From Litchfieldella xinjiangensis (GTDB lineage Bacteria > Pseudomonadota > Gammaproteobacteria > Pseudomonadales > Halomonadaceae): 64,000 nucleotides of DNA. Position numbers and translations under genes: made by a program. The notes below the pieces were generated by a model. It searched no databases. It was given only the letters and a program-made list of their open reading frames with translations, and was not told the origin of the DNA. This document shows, one piece after another, positions 11,678 to 18,517 of this stretch. Location: the NCBI RefSeq assembly GCF_000759345.1, contig NZ_JPZL01000002.1:806001-870000 (forward strand). Direction: 5' to 3'. Position 1 is the stretch's first letter, and each line of letters starts with the position of its first letter.

Positions 11678-12922
11678 TCAGCCTTCGGACGTCAGGCCCT
11701 CGAAGGCCATCTTCTCCTGGCGCTCATCATCCATGCGTACGTGCTGCTGCAATTCCGGATCCATGAAGTAGAGTGTGGTGAAACCGCCGGCACTGCGGTT
11801 GTAGACCGGCCTCAGGTTGGCCAGGAAGGTATCGATACGCGGCTCCTGAAAACGCGAACGGTAGATCTCCATCCACGAGAAGAACTGCTTTTCCTTGATG
11901 AAATCGATGGATTGCTCACGAGGCGCCAGTTCATCCAGTAGCGTGGGGTCAGCCATAATATCCAAGGCGAAATCCACGGCGTCATGGATCGTCGACCCTT
12001 CGATATCGAGATCGTATATGTCATACCCCTGTCGAGCGATGATCTCCATGTTGGGAAGCAGGTACAGCAGGGCATAATTCTGGTATTGCACGGCACGCCG
12101 GCCGCGCTTCACCTCCAACGGGAGGGCGCCTTCTGCCGTCAGGTCATGCAGGGCGGAATAGACCCCGCTCACTCCGATCTGGAATAGCTCATCGTCCTGG
12201 GTCAGCACGCCGACCATACTGGCGTAGAGGGCCCGGCGGTAAAAGTGGTTATTGCAGCAACTGTTCCCTTCGCCTCCGGGAATGGCGACGTGAAAGTGAG
12301 CCAGGCCATTCAGCCAATCCTCGACGCGCTCTTGCTCTGCTTGCATCCCCTCGATGGCGGGGCGAACGGTGGAATAAGCCATGGCCGCGGAAAAGATCAT
12401 CGAGGCACTATTGAACCAGGCCTGCGGCTCACCCGCTTCGTAGTGGAAATTGATCAGGGCGCTTTCGGTGGCCCAATGATCGAGGAACTGGACCAGGCAT
12501 TCCGCATAATAATCGTCTCCCGTGGCTACATACGAGCCGGCCAGGGTACTCACGCTCTCCTCGAACTCGAACATGGGTTCCGTTGCCATTTCCCAATCGT
12601 CCCGGGCTGGATAGTAACCCGGTATGCGCTGCTGGGAGGTGAGGGGAGGAAGGTCGAGCAATTGCTTGCAGCTGGGACCAAGAGACAGCGTGTCGCGCTG
12701 TTGAAGGAGCAGGCTGTTGGTCGTTGTCCCAAGCATTTCCATGCGTTTTTCTACATCGAAATAGGAGGCATCGGGTACCTGGACGGTATAGTCGCTAAGA
12801 TCTAGGGCGTTGCGCTCCGCGATCGTCATGGCACCGGCTGGGGGAACGGCAAGAACTAGAGTTGAAAGGAGTGACGTCGTGACTCCCTTGAAAACGCCGT
12901 AAGTGGGCTGTGTGCTCTCCAT
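11678..12922 (-). CDS. PL5 family (AlgL-like) polysaccharide lyase, copy 1
   Basis: 414 residues from the ATG at 12922, chosen because MESTQPTYGVFKGV begins a signal peptide (cut near residue 31) and an AAGAGGA site lies upstream. The mature protein has the alpha-helical toroid pattern of alginate lyase AlgL. Active-site motifs are CCNNHFYRRALY (Asn-His pair) and RGRRAVQYQNYALLY (Arg and Tyr). Known PL5 enzymes cut polymannuronate, and at least one (Stenotrophomonas Smlt1473) also cuts polyglucuronate. It is the last gene of the cluster, 138 bp after a Sel1 gene and not preceded by its own PL14 partner, unlike the other two copies. The substrate is inferred; family membership is fairly certain. 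Confidence 0.85.
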   Translation of the reverse strand: MESTQPTYGVFKGVTTSLLSTLVLAVPPAGAMTIAERNALDLSDYTVQVPDASYFDVEKRMEMLGTTTNSLLLQQRDTLSLGPSCKQLLDLPPLTSQQRIPGYYPARDDWEMATEPMFEFEESVSTLAGSYVATGDDYYAECLVQFLDHWATESALINFHYEAGEPQAWFNSASMIFSAAMAYSTVRPAIEGMQAEQERVEDWLNGLAHFHVAIPGGEGNSCCNNHFYRRALYASMVGVLTQDDELFQIGVSGVYSALHDLTAEGALPLEVKRGRRAVQYQNYALLYLLPNMEIIARQGYDIYDLDIEGSTIHDAVDFALDIMADPTLLDELAPREQSIDFIKEKQFFSWMEIYRSRFQEPRIDTFLANLRPVYNRSAGGFTTLYFMDPELQQHVRMDDERQEKMAFEGLTSEG

Positions 12923-13000
12923 GATGTTATATCCTCTTCCTTGCGCGGATAGGGGGCGGTGTTGGACCGGCCTTGTTGTGCAATTCGAATTGATTGGCAA

Positions 13001-13035
13001 AGCCTGGGACGGAGACTTTCCGTCCCGGCTTTTTT
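13001..13035 (+). terminator. intrinsic-terminator-like hairpin between Sel1 copy 1 and PL5 copy 1
   Basis: AGCC-T-GGGACGG, a seven-base loop, CCGTCCC-GGCT, then TTTTTT on the + strand. The T-run favours termination of + strand (antisense) transcription. Read on the - strand, the direction of the genes, the hairpin is followed only by TTTGCC, so it may only partly stop transcripts running from the Sel1 gene into PL5 copy 1. A 12-base palindrome CAATTCGAATTG sits next to it at 12981-12992. Confidence 0.6.
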
Positions 13036-13060
13036 ATCGATTTGGTTCTAGCGGGGCGAT

Positions 13061-15715
13061 TCAATCGGTGCTGGCGACTTCCACGTCACCCGCCGCTTCG
13101 ACGGCACTCTCGTCGGTCAGCAGTTGGCGCAGCGTTTCCAGAGCGAGCTGGCTATCGCTTTGCATGACGCCATCGAGCCAGACCAGGGCTTGCTCGCGGT
13201 TCGCCATCTGAAGGCCCTCTGCGGAGAGGTAGGCTTCGGCCAAGGCAAGTCGTGCACTGCGATGGCCTTCGCTTGCTGCCTCGAAGAGGTATTCCGTGCC
13301 CTTGGCGCGGTCCATGGGGAGCCTCTCACCGCGCAGGTATTCGCGCCCGAGTGTCGCGAGGGCCCCTGTGTCGCCGCTCATGGCTGCCTGTTTCAGCAGG
13401 GTATGGCCGCGTTCGCTATCTTGGGCCAACGCTTCATCGCCCCTGAGCAGGGCGCGTCCCAAGCTGGCCTTCGCTGACACGCTACCACCCTGAATGGCTC
13501 GGGTGAGCCACCGGTCGGCCTGGTCGGTATCTTGATCGACTGCCGTCCCGCGCAGGTAGGCAAGACCCAGGCGATGTGCTGCATGGGGATTGCCCGACTC
13601 AGCTGCGGAGCGCAGATAGCGCAAGCCACGCTGGGCATCCTTCTCGACCTTGTTCCCGTCCAGATAGGCACGCCCCAGAACCAGGCTGGCACCGGCATGG
13701 CCTTCGTTGACGGCTTCCTGAAGTAGGGCGAGGCCCCGCTCACGGTCATAGGGGACATGACGCCCTTCGAGCATCAACTCGCCCATGGTGGCACGCGCAC
13801 CCAGATGGCCTTGCTCCATGGCCCGCTCCAGGTACTCGAGCCCGCGTGACGTCTCGCCATTTTCCATGTACAGGCGGCCCAGGCTGGCAGTTGCCCCTTG
13901 GTGGCCCTCTTCATAAGCGCGCTCAAGCCACATGCGGGCCCGGCGGGGATTGCGTCCGACGCCCGTGCCATCCAGGTAGGCCCGGCCCAGGTCGGCCATG
14001 GCACTGGGCAGGCCTGACTCGGCGGCTTCCTTCAAGGCATCGATATTCCCTTCCTTGCCCTGGGCGCGATACGTTCGCGATAACGCCACGGCAGCCGAGG
14101 GATGGCCGGCACGCTGCGCCCGTTCGAGCCACTCTTGAGACCTAGCCAGGTCCTGTGAGACTCCTTCACCGTCCCGGTAAGCCCGGCCCATGACCACCAT
14201 CGCGTAGCTGTCGCCCTGGTTTGCGGCTCGCTGTATCAGCTCGACACCCTGCGATACGCTACCCCTCAGTGCGCCATCGATATAAGCCTGGCCAAGCACG
14301 ACCATGGCCGTGGTGTCATTCGCTTCAACAGCTGTGGCCAGAAGTTCCTGACCCTGTTCGGTGTCGTGTGCCAGCGTCTCGCCAGCCAGGTAGGCCTCGC
14401 CCAAGGTTCTCATGGCCGATGTCTGGCCCTGGTGGGCTGCGTCGCTGAGAAGCGCTTCGGCGCGCTGGGGATCACGTGAAACCCCAGCGCCTTCCAGGTA
14501 GGCGCTACCTAGAAGGGCCGTGGCATAGGGGTGTCCCAGCTCATGACCGCGCTGCAGGTACTCGACGGCTCGCTCGAGCTGACGTGTGACGCCACGCCCT
14601 TCCAGGTAAATATCACCCAGCAACGCCAGGGCCAGGCCGTCATCACGCTGTGCTGCGCTCTCGAGCAGGCTGATGCCCTGGCGGGTACTACGGCGCACAC
14701 CGTTACCGTCCAGGTAGGCTTGCCCCAACGCGGTCATGGCCTGCGCATCGCCGGCATTGATGGCGTATTCCAGCATCGCAGCGCCACGCCGGGGATCGCC
14801 GCTCTCGAGAAGGACACGCCCAGCATTGCGTAACGCAGCTGGTTCGCCCGACTCAGCGGCTTGTACCAGCCATTTGCGCTGTTTTTCCGGCTGGTGGCCC
14901 AGTAGGCCATCCTCGGCGTAGAGGCCGGCAAGACGCGTCATGGCGTCGGTGTCGCCGTCCTGGGCCTGCCGCTCCATCAATGCAAGGTAGCGCTGGGTGT
15001 AACGCTCGGCCTGGTCAGGGCTTTCGCTGAGCCAGGAGCCTTGTTGATAGCCCTCGGCCAACGCCAGCAAGGCGTCCGGTTGACCCTCTTCGGCCGCCTC
15101 TTGATACAGCGCGACAGCGAGATCGGGATCGGCGTTGACGTTATCCCCGCCTTCCTTGAGAAGATCGGCCAACATCGCCTTGGCATCCCGGCCAACCTCT
15201 TCCTGGATGGCCTGGTTCAGCAGATGGTAGGCCAACACATCGTTGCGCTCGACGCCGACACCTGCGCGATAGAGCTTGGCCAGGTTGAGGGAAGCATGGC
15301 CGAGGATAGGGGAGGGGCGAGTGATAGCCTCACCGTAGAGCCGCGCCGCTTCGGCCTTGTCCGTATCGACACCTACCCCGTTATCGTACATCTTTGCCAG
15401 CTCGTGATACGCCGGCTGAAAATGGCCTTCCCCTGCCATGCGCTCCAGCCGCTCGATGGCCTCCTGATAGTTGCCCGCCTCGATGGCGGCCTGGGCCCGG
15501 TCGATCCGGTCCCAATCGGCGGAGTTCATGCGTGCAGGAAGGCCACCATCGAACCAGGCATGGTAACGTGCCGGAATAGGAGCCGTGGCATGTTGACTGG
15601 TGGTCGGGGTTCCCGGTGTGGCGCATCCGGTCAACCAGATGCTTAACGCTGCCGTGGCTAACCACGGCGCATGCGTTGCGACCTGACGCGTGAAAGACAT
15701 GTTAGGTGTCGTCAT
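13061..15715 (-). CDS. giant Sel1-repeat (AlgK-type) lipoprotein, copy 1
   Basis: 884 residues with an ideal AAGGAG ribosome site before the ATG. A lipobox (IWLTGC, Cys31, followed by Ala) predicts an outer-membrane lipoprotein facing the periplasm. After a head region (about 45-100) the whole chain is made of about 20 Sel1/TPR-like helical repeats of roughly 36 residues, recognisable as A-x-LG-x-A-Y-L-x-G. In alginate systems AlgK is a Sel1/TPR lipoprotein that holds the secretion complex to the outer-membrane porin, but AlgK is only about half this length. It sits between PL5 genes and closely resembles the Sel1 gene at 18518. The scaffold role is inferred. Confidence 0.85.
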   Translation of the reverse strand: MTTPNMSFTRQVATHAPWLATAALSIWLTGCATPGTPTTSQHATAPIPARYHAWFDGGLPARMNSADWDRIDRAQAAIEAGNYQEAIERLERMAGEGHFQPAYHELAKMYDNGVGVDTDKAEAARLYGEAITRPSPILGHASLNLAKLYRAGVGVERNDVLAYHLLNQAIQEEVGRDAKAMLADLLKEGGDNVNADPDLAVALYQEAAEEGQPDALLALAEGYQQGSWLSESPDQAERYTQRYLALMERQAQDGDTDAMTRLAGLYAEDGLLGHQPEKQRKWLVQAAESGEPAALRNAGRVLLESGDPRRGAAMLEYAINAGDAQAMTALGQAYLDGNGVRRSTRQGISLLESAAQRDDGLALALLGDIYLEGRGVTRQLERAVEYLQRGHELGHPYATALLGSAYLEGAGVSRDPQRAEALLSDAAHQGQTSAMRTLGEAYLAGETLAHDTEQGQELLATAVEANDTTAMVVLGQAYIDGALRGSVSQGVELIQRAANQGDSYAMVVMGRAYRDGEGVSQDLARSQEWLERAQRAGHPSAAVALSRTYRAQGKEGNIDALKEAAESGLPSAMADLGRAYLDGTGVGRNPRRARMWLERAYEEGHQGATASLGRLYMENGETSRGLEYLERAMEQGHLGARATMGELMLEGRHVPYDRERGLALLQEAVNEGHAGASLVLGRAYLDGNKVEKDAQRGLRYLRSAAESGNPHAAHRLGLAYLRGTAVDQDTDQADRWLTRAIQGGSVSAKASLGRALLRGDEALAQDSERGHTLLKQAAMSGDTGALATLGREYLRGERLPMDRAKGTEYLFEAASEGHRSARLALAEAYLSAEGLQMANREQALVWLDGVMQSDSQLALETLRQLLTDESAVEAAGDVEVASTD

Positions 15716-15753
15716 GAGCCTCTCCTTGTCTCAATGATCCCTTGGGCTTGCTT

Positions 15754-15770
15754 AGCCCGCTATACGGGCT
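15754..15770 (-). other. short intra-operon hairpin
   Basis: AGCCCG, five-base loop, CGGGCT in the 75-bp gap between PL5 copy 2 and Sel1 copy 1. There is no T-run on the - strand. It could mark an RNA processing or stability site that sets different levels of the flanking proteins. Confidence 0.35.
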
Positions 15771-15790
15771 CTTCCTTTATTCGTACTCAA

Positions 15791-17050
15791 CTAGTCGTCT
15801 TGCAGCCCTTCGAAAGCTACGGTTTCCTGGCGCTTCTCATCGTCGACTATATGTCCCTGGACGTCAGGATCCATGAAATAGAGTGTCGCGTAGCCGCCGG
15901 CACTGCGGTTATAGATGGGACGGAGGGTCTCTACGAATTCCTCGAAACGGTCATAGCCGAAGCGGGCTCGATAGATCTCGACCCAGGAAAAATATTGGGG
16001 ATCCTTCATGAACCCGGTGTACTGCTCTCGCGGAGCGAGATCGCCCAATTCATCGGGGTCCTTCATGATGGTGGCGAGAAACTCGACCGCGTCGTGAATG
16101 GTCCTGCCGTCGACTTCCAGGTTGTAAATGTCGTAGCCCTGGCGAGCGATGATCTCCATGTTGGTGACCAGATAGAGCAGGGCATAGTTCTGGTAGTGGG
16201 TCGCACGACGTCCCCGCTCCATTTCCATGGGAAAGGCGCCTTCCTCGGTCATGTCATGCAACGCGGAATAGATGGCGCTGACACCGAACTGGAACATCTC
16301 GTCGTCTTCGGTCAATACGCCGACCATGGTGGCGTAGAGGGCCCGACGATAGAAGTGGTTGTTGCAGCAGCTGCTTTCCGCTCCATCGATGGACATATGT
16401 TCGGTGGCCAGTCGGTTCAGCCAATCCTCGACACGTTCTCGCTCCTCTGTCATCTCCTCGATGTCTGGCTGAACGACGGAGTAAGCCATGGCGGCGGCAA
16501 AGATCATCGATTCCAGGGAAAACCAGGCCTGCGGTTCCATCCAGTGGTAATGGAATTCCATGAGGGCATCTTCCTTCGCCCAGTTATCCAGGAATTTCAC
16601 CAGGCACTCGGCATAGTAAGCATCCCCACTGGCCACGTATGACCCCGCCATCTCCGAGACGGTGTCCTCGAACTGGAATAGCGGTTCGGTAGCCAACTCC
16701 CAGGCGTCAGGGGTCGGGTAGAAGCCCGGGATACGCATGTTCTCGGTGATCGGTGGAAGGTCGAGGCGCTGCTGACAGCTGGGCCCGTAGTTCTTCAGCT
16801 CATCGCGCTGTTGTATGAGCAAGCTATTACTCGTCTTCTGGAGCAGTTCCGTGCGCGCTTCCCGGTCAAAGTAGGAGGCGCTGGGGTCTGTCACCGTGTA
16901 GTGGGACAGGTCGAGTTCCTTTCTCTCTTCCAGAGTCAGTGCAGATGCACTCGACGAGAGCCCGACAGCCAGTGCCAGGCCCGCACAGGCCGTAGTGAGT
17001 CGTTGGCCGGGACGCGACCTCGAATATTCTTTCATAAAGCGGGAAACCAT
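15791..17050 (-). CDS. PL5 family (AlgL-like) polysaccharide lyase, copy 2
   Basis: 419 residues from ATG 17050 with an AGGAGGG site nine bases upstream. A signal peptide ends near ASA (about residue 37). The mature protein starts LTLEERKELDLSHYTV and closely follows the other two copies. Catalytic motifs are intact: SCCNNHFYRRALY and ERGRRATHYQNYALLY. It lies directly after a PL14-like lyase gene and before a Sel1 gene, the same order as at 21310-23572. Probable periplasmic trimming or clearing of misrouted polymer, as AlgL does in alginate export (inference). Confidence 0.87.
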   Translation of the reverse strand: MVSRFMKEYSRSRPGQRLTTACAGLALAVGLSSSASALTLEERKELDLSHYTVTDPSASYFDREARTELLQKTSNSLLIQQRDELKNYGPSCQQRLDLPPITENMRIPGFYPTPDAWELATEPLFQFEDTVSEMAGSYVASGDAYYAECLVKFLDNWAKEDALMEFHYHWMEPQAWFSLESMIFAAAMAYSVVQPDIEEMTEERERVEDWLNRLATEHMSIDGAESSCCNNHFYRRALYATMVGVLTEDDEMFQFGVSAIYSALHDMTEEGAFPMEMERGRRATHYQNYALLYLVTNMEIIARQGYDIYNLEVDGRTIHDAVEFLATIMKDPDELGDLAPREQYTGFMKDPQYFSWVEIYRARFGYDRFEEFVETLRPIYNRSAGGYATLYFMDPDVQGHIVDDEKRQETVAFEGLQDD

Positions 17051-17104
17051 GGCGTCTCACCCTCCTGGTTGGTGTCGCATCGGCCGGCTCCTGGCCAGCC
17101 ATGG

Positions 17105-18007
17105 TCAATGGTGTGTTGAATAGATACGAAAGGCGGCAAAGTCGACAGACTGGTCGCGGGGCGAGCGCCAGGATTGACCAGTGCCGCCGAAGAAACTGGA
17201 GAACATGAGTCCATCGATGGCGACATCTTCAGATGTGCGGTATTCGATATTGCGCTGCTCAAGGACGGGCTTGCCGTCGACCCAGACCCTGGCGAGGCCG
17301 TCCGCCTTGCCAGGCGCGTTGAGAACGATTTCCTGCTCCAGGCTGACCCAGCGGCCGGTAGGGAAGGTCCACCAGCCGCGGCCTATCGAAGCCCCTTCAT
17401 CGTCGACGACGTATTCGTAGAGTTCGCCTTGGCCGTCTTCTCGCCACATGAAGCGCATCGAGAAGCCGTTCTTGCCGGTCACCTCATCGCCGCCACTGGG
17501 TGCATCACCGCCATACAGCCCAGGCAGCTTTCCCCCCCTGACGAAGTCGAAGCCGGGTTCGAAGCGCACGTGATACTTGAGACAGGCCCGATCAGTAGCG
17601 CGTAGCTCTGCTTCCCGGGTATAGAACCCGAGACCGCCGCGAGGCACATCGGCCTTGTCAGCGTCACTGGGCGATGAGCTATCCTGGGGGTAGCGTACAC
17701 GCAGACCAGGCTCTCCGAGGCCGGTCGCCAGAGCCGGAATCAGCAGGACATTTTTTTCCGTCCCCCAATCCCGGATCGATGCGTAATCCTCACGGATCGA
17801 GGCCTTGGCGTTACTGGCCTCGAGCTTGGGACGCGGGGAGGCCAGTAGGGAGTAACGTGTCGAGCAGGGCGCTAGCTCGGGCACGCTCAGATCATTCTCA
17901 GAGGCTTCCTTCGCCTGTGTAGACATCGGGACAAAGGCGGCACACGCGATCATGCACACGCGGCAAATTCCCTCGCCTATTCGTTTTTTCGCAAGCAGTT
18001 CCGGCAT
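17105..18007 (-). CDS. PL14-like (jelly-roll) polysaccharide lyase, copy 1
   Basis: 300 residues from ATG 18007 (GAGGAGA six bases upstream; a longer frame to 18109 lacks a site and is rejected). A signal peptide covers about residues 1-32 (ICRVCMIACAAFVPMSTQA). The core shows RGGKLPGLYGG, GFSMRFMWRE, GELYEYVV and WVSLEQEIVLN, plus a C-terminal DFAAFRIYS strand, as in PL14 alginate/glucuronate lyases and similar to the jelly-roll glucuronan lyases of PL20. PL14 includes the Chlorella virus lyase vAL-1, which cuts polyglucuronate. The family call comes from remembered motifs and was not searched. It heads the second lyase/scaffold module after a 510-bp gap. Confidence 0.78.
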   Translation of the reverse strand: MPELLAKKRIGEGICRVCMIACAAFVPMSTQAKEASENDLSVPELAPCSTRYSLLASPRPKLEASNAKASIREDYASIRDWGTEKNVLLIPALATGLGEPGLRVRYPQDSSSPSDADKADVPRGGLGFYTREAELRATDRACLKYHVRFEPGFDFVRGGKLPGLYGGDAPSGGDEVTGKNGFSMRFMWREDGQGELYEYVVDDEGASIGRGWWTFPTGRWVSLEQEIVLNAPGKADGLARVWVDGKPVLEQRNIEYRTSEDVAIDGLMFSSFFGGTGQSWRSPRDQSVDFAAFRIYSTHH

Positions 18008-18347
18008 GCGTTCTCCTCGGGACCGCCGAAGCGCCCCTCTCCTTGAGCTGGTCGGGCTTGCTTGCCGCATCGTGGTGACCGCCTGCGGACAATCACTACC
18101 CAAGCGCACACGTTCAAACGTGTCACTGGAAGCGCCGCGATGGGCAACGAGACAAGATATTCATGAAGGATAAGCGGGCTCGTGATGTACGAGTTCCAAC
18201 GCCAGTGGCCGCGCTTGAGCAGCCATTCCGTTCTGATTTTCAAGCTGGCCTGGCGTCCTGCCTGACACGCTTGAGGTCCTTGCAGCGAATATCTTTCCGA
18301 TTCGTTTGTAACCGTTACTGACTATCGGAGATGCTCAGTCACATTTC

Positions 18348-18376
18348 ATTTCAGCAAGCCTGAGCCGTTTCGTCAA
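18348..18376 (-). promoter_or_regulatory. candidate sigma-70 promoter for the downstream PL14-PL5-Sel1-PL5 unit
   Basis: On the - strand TTGACG (18376-18371), 17 bp spacer, then TGAAAT (18353-18348). It matches five of six and four of six consensus positions. It lies in the gap before PL14 copy 1 and would give a long leader of about 330 nt. A visual match only. Confidence 0.35.
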
Positions 18377-18517
18377 ATTGTGAGGGGGTGTATCTGAAAA
18401 AAAGCATGAGCCCCTTGGCGCGGAATGCCTTTTAGGCGGGAGGGGGGCTGATCGAGTGGAAAGGGAAGAGGAACCGTAGAAACAGTGGGCAGGCCGAAGG
18501 TCGGCCTGCCCGGTAGA
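18377..18517 (-). terminator. remainder of the 510-bp gap, with an 11-bp terminator-like hairpin at 18487-18511
   Basis: The gap 18008-18517 separates the two lyase/scaffold modules and holds no credible gene. GGGCAGGCCGA and TCGGCCTGCCC with a three-base loop (18487-18511) lie seven bases past the Sel1 copy 2 stop. The - strand sequence after the hairpin, ACTGTTTC, is only weakly T-rich, so some readthrough into the second module is likely. An 11-base palindrome GTAACCGTTAC also lies in the gap, at 18308-18318. Confidence 0.55.

Noticed and set aside
18008-18109. Longer N-terminus for PL14 copy 1
   Set aside because: The extension is polar, has no ribosome site and would bury the signal peptide; ATG 18007 has GAGGAGA correctly spaced.
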